A DNA stretch of 20,014 bases from a virus. The stretch is taken from positions 1 to 20,014 of the IMG/VR virus record IMGVR_UViG_3300042294_003019; one strand, 5' to 3'. Position 1 is the first letter of the stretch, and every line of letters starts with the position of its first letter. Shown here piece by piece: positions 1 to 6,380 of the stretch. The notes under the pieces are model-generated. The model searched no databases, was not told where the DNA came from, and was given only the letters and a program-made list of their open reading frames with translations. The position numbers and the translations under genes were made by a program.

Positions 1-156
1 GGAATCGGCCTGCCAAGAAAAGACAGAGCCATTGGTGAGATCCGAGCCGGATTTGATACGGGAAGTGACGGGCGTGTTTTTCTGGTCGATGACCGAAATC
101 ACGTCAGCCAAGTCCTCGCGCAAACCAGTCGCCGGATGAACAAGACCTTGAGACAT
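1..156 (-). CDS. Major capsid protein, N-terminal 52 residues (DUF5309/SU10-like), cut by window edge
   Basis: The ATG is at 156-154 and the frame stays open to base 1, so only the N-terminus is present. The residues include REDLADVIS, NTPVTSRI and FSWQADS. This is the pattern I know from the start of the SU10-like major capsid family (DUF5309): a helix that ends in a TP motif, then a strand containing W-Q-x-D. The protein would form the icosahedral shell around the packaged genome. It lies 29 bases downstream of the scaffold gene, the normal scaffold-then-capsid order, and that context supports the call. The gap has no clear Shine-Dalgarno and is A-rich just before the ATG. The family call rests on about 50 residues, so another head protein such as a decoration protein is possible. 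Confidence 0.7.
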   Translation of the reverse strand, partial: MSQGLVHPATGLREDLADVISVIDQKNTPVTSRIKSGSDLTNGSVFSWQADS

Positions 157-185
157 TGTTTTGTGAGTTTTCTAAGTGATGGGGT

Positions 186-1247
186 TTATCCGAGCAGTTC
201 CCCAACCAAGTCCTCGATGTCCGACATGGACCCGCTTGACTTGAAGAACCGCTGTTTTGCAGCCGTAGAGCTGCCCTTTGTGGCAGTGCGGGGTGCTGAG
301 ACGGGTTTGGCGGGTGTGGGCGGTTTCTCTTTCTTCGCGGACACGGACTTCTGCGCCTTGGTCTTGGCGGCTTCGGCTTGCTGCTTTTGCATGAGGGCCT
401 GCTCGCCGTAGAGCGCGAGGCCCACCCAGTATTCGACCTGGGGCAGCTTGAGGAGATCGGGCGCCTGTTTGACCGTCGCCTTGTAGGCTTGGTTGAGCGG
501 CGTTCCCTCCTTGAAAATATCGGGGAACATCGTCTTGGCGGCTTGCACCGCCGGCTCGCGTTGAGCCAACCACTGCCTGCGGGCAGGGACGTGAAGCGTC
601 AGGATGTCGTCAGCTTTGACGAGATAGTCCTTAACCTCCGCTGCCTCGATGAACTTCTCGGTTCCATCGGGCTGCTTGATCGTGGCGCCGTCCGTATTCT
701 GAAGCGCCCACCGGCGAACCGCTTGGGCGTTCTGGATACGCTGCTGAAGTGTTTCTTCGGTATCGACATCCGCGAGCGGGTTGTCGGCCGTGGGGGTGAG
801 AACGGGGCGGCTGGTCTGGTTAAGCTGGGCTTCCAGATCGGCCTTGGCGGTGCGCAGTTGCTCTAGCTCGGCACTGGCGGCTTGGGCCTTTTCTTCGGCT
901 TCCCGTTGTTTTGCAACGAGTTTGTCGATGCGGCGCTGAACCTTATCCTTCGTAACCTCCTCGCCCGCAGGTTCTTCTGCGGCGTCCTTGTCCTCCTCGG
1001 GTTCAGCCTCGGCGTTGGCGTCGTCTGCCTCCTCGCCGGCTTCGTCCGTTTCCTCTACTTCAGTGGCGTCGTCGGTTTTATCCGATTCCTCCTCCTTGGT
1101 GTCCGTGTTGTCAGAGATCGTTTCCTCGGCGGACTCTTCTTCGGCCTTCGGGTCGGGTTGGCGCTTGACGCCCAACTCGGCTATTGCCATCGAAACTACA
1201 TCATCCGCCTCACTCGCCGCTGTCGCGGCAACCTGTTCTGTCGCCAT
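186..1247 (-). CDS. Capsid scaffolding-like protein (353 aa)
   Basis: This protein very probably acts as an internal scaffold for procapsid assembly. Its layout is typical: a very acidic low-complexity stretch at about residues 35-100, a charged coiled coil at about 105-147 (KDKVQRRIDKLVAKQREAEE onward), a middle region, a Lys/Ala/Pro-rich linker at about 295-335, and a short C-terminal helix SMSDIEDLVGELL of the kind scaffolds use to contact the capsid protein. The ATG at 1247 is preceded by GGAGG with a 9-base spacer, one of the best ribosome sites on this strand. It is followed directly by the major capsid gene. Scaffolds diverge quickly in sequence, so the call depends on composition, architecture and position rather than on a recognised domain. 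No protease domain is visible. Confidence 0.75.
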   Translation of the reverse strand: MATEQVAATAASEADDVVSMAIAELGVKRQPDPKAEEESAEETISDNTDTKEEESDKTDDATEVEETDEAGEEADDANAEAEPEEDKDAAEEPAGEEVTKDKVQRRIDKLVAKQREAEEKAQAASAELEQLRTAKADLEAQLNQTSRPVLTPTADNPLADVDTEETLQQRIQNAQAVRRWALQNTDGATIKQPDGTEKFIEAAEVKDYLVKADDILTLHVPARRQWLAQREPAVQAAKTMFPDIFKEGTPLNQAYKATVKQAPDLLKLPQVEYWVGLALYGEQALMQKQQAEAAKTKAQKSVSAKKEKPPTPAKPVSAPRTATKGSSTAAKQRFFKSSGSMSDIEDLVGELLG

Positions 1248-1340
1248 GGATAAAAACCTCCAAGAAGGTGCGCCAAAGACTTGGGGGGAACCGGAGTCTT
1301 AGAAGCCGGTGAGAAGGCACACTGCGCCTACTCGTCAACA

Positions 1341-1369
1341 CGATTAGCACACAATGTGTGCGATGTCAA
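1341..1369 (-). promoter_or_regulatory. Candidate sigma70-type promoter with a palindromic operator in its spacer
   Basis: Reading leftwards, TTGACA (1369-1364) is followed by a 17-base spacer and TAATCG (1346-1341). The -35 is a perfect match and the -10 is weak. Almost the whole spacer is the palindrome GCACACATTGTGTGC (1361-1347), so a dimeric regulator bound there would sit between the -35 and -10. The scaffold ATG is about 95 bases downstream. The weak -10 and the spacer palindrome would suit an activated or repressed late promoter. This is inferred from sequence only. Confidence 0.45.
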
Positions 1370-1463
1370 TACGCGATTGTCTCGTTGTGCGATACTTTCC
1401 GGCGATTGCGTGACGGGCAATTCCAGCAAAGTGTCGCACAAAGTGCACATTAGTTGACGGTTT

Positions 1464-1495
1464 GTGACACAATTTGTGGGGTGTTTTTGTGTCAC
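1464..1495. repeat. Inverted repeat GTGACACAA / TTGTGTCAC (operator-like)
   Basis: Nine-base arms at 1464-1472 and 1487-1495 are exact inverted copies separated by 14 bases. They share the TGTGNCACA character of the other inverted repeats in this gap, which suggests a set of binding sites for one regulator. As RNA the hairpin would be only moderately stable and no T-run follows it, so a DNA-binding site is the likelier reading. Confidence 0.4.
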
Positions 1496-1588
1496 GCAAT
1501 GTGACCGGCGCATACTTTTTGCTGAGTTGTTATTCTCATTTGCCCTTTAGTCGCAAAAACTATTGCGCAAAAAATACTCTTTGGGCGC

Positions 1589-1891
1589 CTACTGGATCTT
1601 CGCCGCTTCCGCCCTGGTCGCCTCGATGTCGTCCCACAATTCCTGCAAAGCGTTGAGTTGACCGGCGGCGTGGGCGAGGTAGCCGCCTTCCTTGGCCGTG
1701 GCCATGGTGGAGACAAGTGCCGACGCATCGGCGATGCGGTCTTGCAGCTTGAGCAGGATGGCGAGGGCGGCCGGCGGGGCTTGCTCGCGGCTGAAGGCGA
1801 GGGCGCCTTCGCGGTCAAAGTCTTCGCTGACGGTGTAGCGGTCGATGGGGATGGTTTTGGTGAACAGTTGTCGGATTTTCGTGAATAGCAT
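1589..1891 (-). CDS. Hypothetical phage protein, 100 aa, helical
   Basis: I do not recognise this protein. It has a short hydrophobic/basic N-terminus (MLFTKIRQLFTKTIPIDRY) and then a largely helical, Ala/Leu/Glu-rich body, from about residue 38 to the end, with a heptad-like pattern. There is no membrane segment and no Cys/His cluster. The ATG at 1891 lacks an obvious Shine-Dalgarno. Its leader holds a small perfect hairpin, CGTCA-GAAA-TGACG, which is also half of a 24-bp direct repeat. The gene lies between the terminase cluster and the scaffold, a position where phages usually place head-assembly genes, but nothing in it shows such a role. It appears to be set apart from the upstream genes by a possible terminator. 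Confidence 0.6.
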   Translation of the reverse strand: MLFTKIRQLFTKTIPIDRYTVSEDFDREGALAFSREQAPPAALAILLKLQDRIADASALVSTMATAKEGGYLAHAAGQLNALQELWDDIEATRAEAAKIQ

Positions 1892-1896
1892 GGTCT

Positions 1897-1973
1897 TAAT
1901 TCGTCATTTCTGACGCTTTAGTTTTTGGGTTACTCTGTTGTTGAAAAAATAAGTCGTCACGAAAGACGCTTTA
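1897..1973. repeat. Two imperfect 24-bp direct repeats containing CGTCA...GACG inverted arms
   Basis: Copies lie at 1897-1920 and 1950-1973, start to start 53 bp, with 18 of 24 positions identical. The outer parts (TAA.TCGTCA and GACGCTTTA) are conserved while the five or six central bases differ. In both copies the conserved parts include inverted arms, so each can form a small hairpin or a dimer-binding site. One copy abuts the stop of the gene ending at 1971; the other lies just upstream of the start at 1891. Confidence 0.5.
1944..1972 (-). terminator. Weak candidate intrinsic terminator after the terminase gene cluster
   Basis: Reading leftwards just past the stop at 1971, AAGCGTC-TTTCGT-GACGACTT can fold into a short stem (CGTC/GACG plus AAG/CTT with one bulged A). 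It is followed at once by A and six T residues. The stem is short, so termination may be partial. The same bases form one copy of the 24-bp direct repeat, so a protein-binding role is an alternative. Confidence 0.35.
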
Positions 1974-2177
1974 TATCCAGAACGGATACATAAGTTGGTT
2001 GGCCGCTATGACGTGTGGGCCGCACTCGCGGCAGATCGGGCCGAGTTGTTCGTCTACGCCATGGATGTCTTCGATACGAAGCTGCTTGTCGCAGACACCG
2101 CACTTTGGCGGCTCCTTGCTGCGGCCTCGCCACGGGCGCACGCGCGGGGGTGGGGGAACTATGCCGGATGGGTTCAT
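1971..2177 (-). CDS. Small zinc-ribbon-like protein, 68 aa
   Basis: The start at 2177 forms an ATGA overlap with the stop of the upstream gene, which favours it over longer forms of this frame. The N-terminus is Pro/Arg-rich (about residues 8-20). Four cysteines follow as two CxxC knuckles, C26-x2-C29 and C49-x2-C52, about 19 residues apart, which is the layout of a treble-clef or zinc ribbon. The C-terminus is hydrophobic and ends PFWI. Small phage proteins of this type usually bind nucleic acid or a protein partner; the actual role is unknown. It is the last gene in the terminase-linked group. Confidence 0.6.
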   Translation of the reverse strand: MNPSGIVPPPPRVRPWRGRSKEPPKCGVCDKQLRIEDIHGVDEQLGPICRECGPHVIAANQLMYPFWI

Positions 2178-2380
2178 TTGCGGCCTCCGAAGATTTGCGA
2201 AAAGAGGTCGGCGCCTGGGGATGTTGGCATTGACCGAGCAATGTTGTAGCCGTGGTTCCACGCCTTGTCGTAGACCACATCGAAGAACTTGCGCATGCTT
2301 TCGGGGGTGAAATGCGGATCTTTTAGCAGGCGCGGGTTTTTGCGCGTCAGCTCGCTCCAGAAATAATCTTTGTCGCTCAT
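2174..2380 (-). CDS. Hypothetical protein, 68 aa, coupled to terminase
   Basis: The start ATG (2380-2378) shares one base with the terminase stop (TGATG) and the gene ends in an ATGA overlap with the next one, so translation is probably coupled through all three. The sequence (DYFWSELTRKNPRLLKDPHF, then a Phe/Tyr-rich helix and a C-terminal FSQIFGGRK) has no domain I recognise. Tight coupling to the large terminase suggests a role in packaging or head assembly, but this is inferred from position only. It is too short and too unlike known families to call a portal or a small terminase. Confidence 0.65.
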   Translation of the reverse strand: MSDKDYFWSELTRKNPRLLKDPHFTPESMRKFFDVVYDKAWNHGYNIARSMPTSPGADLFSQIFGGRK

Positions 2381-4029
2381 CAGTAACTTCCTCCTCCACG
2401 CGGTCGCAGGATGTCGCCTTCGACGTTGTTGCAGCCGGAAAGAACAAGGTATCGGACAAGGTCAGGGAAATCTTTGCTCGCGCCCTTAGTCCCGTCCGCA
2501 CCTGTCCATTCCTTCATGCACCAGATTAAGTTCTGGCACTTCTCGCTGATGTAGAGCTTGGGCTGGTTTATGGCGCTGAGTGGCTTTTGCGTGTCGTAGT
2601 GCAGCCAGTCATTTATGAGGCCGACGCCTTCGTCAATCGTGTCTCCCGGCGTAGCGGTGAAGTCCATGCCGAGGTCGCTCATCTCCTCGATCAATGTGGT
2701 CGGCCGCTCCTTGGCCAGCGTCTGCGCGTTGCCGTAGCGGCTGTCCATCCAGCGCTCAAAGATGCGCTCGCCGCCTTCGACGCTGTGGATTTCTTCGACA
2801 TAGCGCTCCAAGCCGAAGCCGAAGTCTTTCTGCGCGGGGCCTTGGCGACCGTCCGCCTTTTTGCCGTCAGGCTCGGCCCACGCCCCTGGGTAGCCGACGC
2901 CTTCGACATACTCGTTGGGGCACGGCCACTCGCGGTAAATGAAGCAGCGGTTGGCGTTATCGAACAGCGCCCAGATCATCGCCCAGTTCCTTCCAGAACA
3001 CGGATCGACGAAGTGATAGCGGGTGCCTTCCTTGGGAATCCACTCGTGCTTGATGACGTGAACCTTGTCGTTGAATAGCGGGAAGCGATTGTTGATGGAG
3101 CGGGTCGGGACGCCATAGGCGCGGCAGAGGATCTTCTCGCGGGTCTCATTGCGCAGCTCCTGCTGCATGCGCTCCCAGCCGGCCCACGGATTATTCTTGG
3201 TCTGGAAGTAAATGATCGGCCGGCCCTTGCGCCCTGACTGGACGATGGGAACCTTCTCGTAGCCGACGATGACCTTCTCGCCTTTGTTGTCTTCAAACTT
3301 GGGCAGCAACTCCGCGTCGCACTCCTCCACGTTGCGGGCGCCGGTGAGGTAGTCTTTGACCGTGGGCGAGTAGCCTTCGATGGGTGTGAAGGTGACGATG
3401 AGCACGCCGTTGCGGTCGAGCAGGCGGAAGCGCAAGGTCTCCAAGAAATCCAGCGGCACCAACTCGTCGCACCATGCTATGTCAATCTCGCCGCCTTCGA
3501 TGGTGCTGATGTCCTGCGCGTAATTGCGGAAAATGCACTGGCTGCCGTTGGGGGCGACAAACTTGCTCTCGGTGAACCCGCCTTTGACCGAGTAGGTGAT
3601 ATTCGTGACCGTGCCCTTTCGAGCCTGTCGCCAGTCGGCCGGCAGATACTTGAAGACGCGGGGCTGCTGCATCTCGATGCTGTTGGGGGCGGTCGTCTGG
3701 AAGCACCACGCGACGGATTGCTTTTTGTGATACAATCTGTGGATCACTTCGCGCGCGGCCCACTCCGTCTTGCCCGATCTGTTGCCGCCGAGGACGAGCA
3801 ATTCCCTATGCGATTCGAGGAGTTCACTGGCCTTCTTCCATATCTTCGGCTGGTAGCCGTAGCGGTAAGGATCGACCTTCTCCTTGAGGATCAGCTCCTC
3901 CCGCTTCATCAACAGATCCCACCCCTTCTCCGGCCCGATGTCCAAGAGCACGTCCTTGGGCGGCAGCTTCATCACCGGATGCGGTGTCGGCGTGAAGCGG
4001 GAGCGGGGAGTGGATTTTTTGTCGCTCAT
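2380..4029 (-). CDS. terL: Terminase large subunit (packaging ATPase/nuclease), 549 aa
   Basis: This is the motor that cuts and pumps concatemeric DNA into the procapsid. The N-terminal ATPase has Walker A GGNRSGKT (residues 81-88), Walker B IDIAWCDE (182-189, with the catalytic Glu at 189) and the coupling motif TFTP (213-216). The C-terminal RNase H-like nuclease begins near HFVDPCSGRNWA, with D342 as the likely first metal ligand; further acidic candidates lie in RWMDSRYG (about 427-433) and KDFPDLVRYL (about 519-528). The length is normal for the family and no frameshift is seen. The ATG at 4029 has no standard Shine-Dalgarno, and a stable hairpin ends 9 bases upstream. Its stop overlaps the next small gene. 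No portal gene follows, which is unusual. Confidence 0.95.
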   Translation of the reverse strand: MSDKKSTPRSRFTPTPHPVMKLPPKDVLLDIGPEKGWDLLMKREELILKEKVDPYRYGYQPKIWKKASELLESHRELLVLGGNRSGKTEWAAREVIHRLYHKKQSVAWCFQTTAPNSIEMQQPRVFKYLPADWRQARKGTVTNITYSVKGGFTESKFVAPNGSQCIFRNYAQDISTIEGGEIDIAWCDELVPLDFLETLRFRLLDRNGVLIVTFTPIEGYSPTVKDYLTGARNVEECDAELLPKFEDNKGEKVIVGYEKVPIVQSGRKGRPIIYFQTKNNPWAGWERMQQELRNETREKILCRAYGVPTRSINNRFPLFNDKVHVIKHEWIPKEGTRYHFVDPCSGRNWAMIWALFDNANRCFIYREWPCPNEYVEGVGYPGAWAEPDGKKADGRQGPAQKDFGFGLERYVEEIHSVEGGERIFERWMDSRYGNAQTLAKERPTTLIEEMSDLGMDFTATPGDTIDEGVGLINDWLHYDTQKPLSAINQPKLYISEKCQNLIWCMKEWTGADGTKGASKDFPDLVRYLVLSGCNNVEGDILRPRGGGSY

Positions 4030-4036
4030 CTAAATA

Positions 4037-4068
4037 GTGGTGGCAGCACCCCCCAGTGCCGCCACCGC
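4037..4068 (-). promoter_or_regulatory. Hairpin immediately upstream of the terminase start
   Basis: GGTGGCAGCAC (4039-4049) faces GTGCCGCCACC (4056-4066): an 11-position stem with one mismatch and a 6-base loop, extendable by two pairs. In the leftward transcript it stands in the 116-base gap between the PP-loop gene and terminase, ending 9 bases before the terminase ATG where the ribosome site should be. There is no T-run, so a simple intrinsic terminator is unlikely. A translational control element or an RNA-processing site fits better. Confidence 0.45.
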
Positions 4069-4145
4069 GCATTGGCAGACGTAGAGCGTGGCGCACGGGC
4101 CTCCCGGCCCATTGTTACGCTTGGCCTGTTGTCCTTTGCGCAAAG

Positions 4146-5012
4146 TCATACGCCGCACATCCCTTCGCACTCGTTGCCGAAAGACTGCTCCTCAAGCCAT
4201 AGCGACAACTGCCCGCGCTCGATGTCTGTTCGGAAGTCCACTTGATCGAGCGGCACAAGGCTCGGATGAAGGAATGGAACGCCTCGCATTCGTTCGGTCT
4301 TGGCTTTGACCTCTTGAATGTCTTTCTCAAACTTTACGGCGCGGGCAAACTCCTCCGGTTCTTCGTCCTTCAGTCGCCGCCATTCTTTGTCGGAATGAAA
4401 TGGGCAATAGACGCAAGCCGAGCGTGGCGGCTTTGGGTATCCGCGCTCTTCCATCCATCGCAAGCAGTCACGCCTTCCCATGCGTAGCTCAACCAAAGGC
4501 CAGCGATGCTGCGACCACGCTACCCGTGACGGCTTGATGCGCTGAATTTCATCCCAAGAAATGCCGATCCACTGCGTAACGGTCACTTCTTTCTGTCCGC
4601 GCTTGACGTTGCCGAGTCGGCGGGCCGCTCGTTCAAGCTGTTCGACCTTGTAGGAGTAAGTGCATTGCCGCCCCATGATTCCCCTCGTTCCGTCTTTATT
4701 TTCGATAAACGCCGGGACAAGGCTTTTGCTCCAGTAGCCCGTTTTGTCTTTGCGCTCGCGGATGATGAGGCTTTCCTCTGTCAGACTACCGCGCGTCACA
4801 CGATGCACCGGGAACGGAAGCTGCGCTTCCAGCCAATCAAGCCACCGATAGACGCTTGCGGGTTCGGCTTGCGTATCCGCAAAGATCGCGGCTGTTGGCA
4901 TGGGCGTGACTTCGCCATGTGCCGCCATTAGCGCCAAGGTGCTGCTCTGCACGCCCGCGCCTAGAGAAAGAAACGTGAACGGGGTTTCTGGTGGTGCCGT
5001 TAATGGATTCAT
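4146..5012 (-). CDS. PP-loop ATPase of the PAPS-reductase-like (adenine nucleotide alpha hydrolase) family, 288 aa
   Basis: The start at 5012 makes an ATGA overlap with the upstream gene; longer forms of the frame are less likely. The N-terminal PP-loop is SLGAGVQSS (residues 16-24), followed by IFADTQAEP (43-51), as in enzymes that adenylate or pyrophosphorolyse with ATP. Cysteines at C117, the pair C200-x2-C203 (ACVYCPFH) and C282-x3-C286 near the C-terminus could hold an iron-sulfur cluster or a metal, as in sulfurtransferase and DndC-like relatives. Phage proteins with this PP-loop are often annotated as PAPS reductase, but a true CysH role is doubtful. A role in nucleic-acid thiolation or base modification is plausible, since it is coupled to a nuclease-like gene and lies next to a methyltransferase-like gene. 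Substrate unknown. Confidence 0.75.
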   Translation of the reverse strand: MNPLTAPPETPFTFLSLGAGVQSSTLALMAAHGEVTPMPTAAIFADTQAEPASVYRWLDWLEAQLPFPVHRVTRGSLTEESLIIRERKDKTGYWSKSLVPAFIENKDGTRGIMGRQCTYSYKVEQLERAARRLGNVKRGQKEVTVTQWIGISWDEIQRIKPSRVAWSQHRWPLVELRMGRRDCLRWMEERGYPKPPRSACVYCPFHSDKEWRRLKDEEPEEFARAVKFEKDIQEVKAKTERMRGVPFLHPSLVPLDQVDFRTDIERGQLSLWLEEQSFGNECEGMCGV

Positions 5013-5464
5013 GCCGCCAATTCCGATTGCTTGGCCGCGTAGCTCTCGCCATAGCCGAAGTTCTTCAAGCGCGCGGGGCGCAGTAATTCGGGCGCCGGCA
5101 TCATCCCGGCGTGGCGATAGGTCGGGAATGTGCCGACCATGAGCGAATACATCTGCACGTCGCACTTCTTCCAGCGGACGGCAAGCAGGTGGCCGTTGGG
5201 GTAGGGCGTGGCCTTTACGTCAACGGTGGTGCCATCAGGCAAATAAGCGTCGGCCGCCGGACGCTCGGCAATCTGCGTGTCGGGGTAGATGTTGTGGATC
5301 TTGCAAAACGCGATCTCGGCGCCGATGCCTTCCAAGTCCGTTTGCTCGTCGCTTTGCGGGCCGATGCGTGAGTTCTTGGTCCCTTCGCTGCGGTTGGACG
5401 CATGGCGACTGACCGCCAAATAGCGGGCCAGCCTTTGCTCTGCGTCGTTGAGGGTGATTGTCAT
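5009..5464 (-). CDS. PD-(D/E)XK nuclease-like protein, 151 aa
   Basis: The chosen start is 5464, preceded by a CA-rich leader (acacaaccgcacac); a longer frame extends upstream into the methyltransferase gene and is less likely. The core reads GIGAE (E50), then D72 in ADAYLPDG, then VDVK (D82, K84) on the next strand: the spacing of a PD-(D/E)XK active site. The rest is short and ends in a basic, Tyr-rich tail. Small phage proteins with this VDVK core are common and mostly uncharacterised. Possible roles include restriction-like cleavage, recombination or processing of modified DNA. It overlaps the PP-loop gene by ATGA and follows the methyltransferase-like gene by 19 bases. Confidence 0.6.
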   Translation of the reverse strand: MTITLNDAEQRLARYLAVSRHASNRSEGTKNSRIGPQSDEQTDLEGIGAEIAFCKIHNIYPDTQIAERPAADAYLPDGTTVDVKATPYPNGHLLAVRWKKCDVQMYSLMVGTFPTYRHAGMMPAPELLRPARLKNFGYGESYAAKQSELAA

Positions 5465-5483
5465 GTGTGCGGTTGTGTGCTGT

Positions 5484-6065
5484 TTAGGCGGCAATAAGAT
5501 CGGCTTGCGCGGGTGCGCCCCATTGCGCGGCCATGGCTTTGGCAACACCGGTGTATGTGCGACTGCGTTCCAGTCCGCGCGTGTCAGACGGCGGCATCTT
5601 CCAAACTCGGGCCTCTCGCCCTGGCACGATGTCGGTTGGCTGAAGCGGCGGAAGGTTTTTCAGCCACAGACAGGTTGCCTTGGTTTCGCCGTGCCCGAAC
5701 TCCCACGGCTGAATTGTCTGATCCGGTTTGCGCCAAAGCGTGGACATGACGCACACCGGATTCTCGATGGCGATGCGCGGAATGTCGGCTTTGGCCAGCC
5801 GCATGAAGAACGAGACCGCCGATTGCTGCCGGCCGTCCAAACGCTTGTCGGCAAAGTGTCGCGCCCCACTGACAGACAGATGCGTGCATGGCGGGTGCGC
5901 AATCATCAAGTCCCACGGGTAATCTAGCACGTCGCGCACGTCGCCCTGGTAGTGCGGTCCCGGCGTTTCGGTCGGAAGCAAATCGCAGCTCATGGCGTCA
6001 TGCCCCCCCCCGATAAACGCATCGCGGACCACGCCGCTAAATTCACACGCGATCAGAATTTTCAT
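5484..6065 (-). CDS. DNA cytosine-5 methyltransferase-like protein, short form, 193 aa
   Basis: The protein carries the hallmarks of m5C methyltransferases in compact form: an N-terminal ACEFSGVVRDAF (residues 6-17) in place of motif I, D28 in SCDLL as motif II, HPPCTHLS with the catalytic Cys at 60 (motif IV), and IENP (100-103, motif VI). ERSRTY at 166-171 may stand in for motif VIII. It would methylate C5 of cytosine in DNA, perhaps to evade restriction. It is about half the usual length and has no room for a full target-recognition domain, so activity and specificity are uncertain. The gene contains a run of nine G residues at codons 19-21. Its first 23 bases overlap the upstream gene. 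Short forms like this are frequent in phages. Confidence 0.75.
   Translation of the reverse strand: MKILIACEFSGVVRDAFIGGGHDAMSCDLLPTETPGPHYQGDVRDVLDYPWDLMIAHPPCTHLSVSGARHFADKRLDGRQQSAVSFFMRLAKADIPRIAIENPVCVMSTLWRKPDQTIQPWEFGHGETKATCLWLKNLPPLQPTDIVPGREARVWKMPPSDTRGLERSRTYTGVAKAMAAQWGAPAQADLIAA
6003..6011 (-). repeat. G9 homopolymer inside the methyltransferase-like gene
   Basis: Nine consecutive C on the plus strand (G on the coding strand) encode three glycines at residues 19-21. Gain or loss of one base would truncate the enzyme near its N-terminus. Tracts like this drive phase variation in many bacterial methyltransferases, and are also a common site of sequencing error. Confidence 0.6.
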
Positions 6066-6264
6066 TGTCTTGAATATCCAGCGTCGGATTCGGCGCCGAC
6101 ACGATCTGGTCGATGCGGGCGGTGAACCATTCGCCGTTGTCCTCGCGGATGAGGGTGACGTAGTCGTTCTCCCCGCCGCCGTTCTTGCAATAGAGCAGGG
6201 TGCGGCAGGCCACGTCTTTGCCTTTGACGTAGACGCGCTCTCGGTCGGGGAAGAAGGCTATCAT
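6043..6264 (-). CDS. Hypothetical protein, 73 aa, probably beta-rich
   Basis: The start at 6264 overlaps the stop of the upstream 39-aa frame by ATGA. The 3' end overlaps the methyltransferase-like gene by 23 bases. The sequence alternates hydrophobic and polar residues (RERVYVKGKDVACRTLLYC, DYVTLIREDNGEWFTAR), which suggests a small beta barrel or SH3-like fold, and ends in an acidic tail. No family is recognised. Its place directly upstream of the methyltransferase-like gene suggests a shared transcript but does not show a shared function. Confidence 0.55.
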   Translation of the reverse strand: MIAFFPDRERVYVKGKDVACRTLLYCKNGGGENDYVTLIREDNGEWFTARIDQIVSAPNPTLDIQDNENSDRV

Positions 6265-6380
6265 AAAGTATGGGCAGCAGACCCCGCTTTTAATGCGGTT
6301 ACGGGGCTGGCGGTTATGTGACCATCGGGGCGAATGCCTCCTGACGCCGCAATACCTTGAACTGCTGCTTGAAAATTCAT
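6261..6380 (-). CDS. Tiny hypothetical protein, 39 aa
   Basis: The frame runs from ATG at 6380-6378 to TGA at 6263-6261 and is joined by ATGA overlaps to the gene on each side. Those two overlaps are the main evidence that it is translated. The sequence is Ala/Gly-rich (NFQAAVQGIAASGGIRPDGH) with no hydrophobic segment long enough for a membrane and no motif I know. It may mainly keep ribosomes moving between neighbours. Confidence 0.45.
   Translation of the reverse strand: MNFQAAVQGIAASGGIRPDGHITASPVTALKAGSAAHTL

Larger units (their letters stand above)
1248..1588. other. 341-bp non-coding regulatory region upstream of the scaffold-capsid operon
   Basis: I see no convincing gene here. The stretch is more AT-rich than its surroundings and dense in short inverted repeats built from TGTG/CACA words. 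They are GCACACA-A-TGTGTGC at 1347-1361; a diverged pair at 1384-1395 (gttgtgcgatac) and 1431-1442 (gtgtcgcacaaa), matching 10 of 12 as inverted repeats; and GTGACACAA at 1464-1472 facing TTGTGTCAC at 1487-1495. A sigma70-like promoter reading left overlaps the first palindrome. The region separates the short gene ending at 1589 from the scaffold gene and looks like the control region for late head genes. Confidence 0.6.

Noticed and set aside
1328-1513. Minus-strand frame of 61 codons in the scaffold upstream region
   Set aside because: It is built almost wholly from the TGTG/CACA inverted repeats and covers a likely promoter; no ribosome site or recognisable protein.
4146-5012. Annotation as CysH (PAPS reductase of sulfate assimilation)
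   Set aside because: Only the PP-loop fold is shared; there is no CysH-type C-terminal catalytic cysteine motif that I can identify and no other sulfate-assimilation gene.
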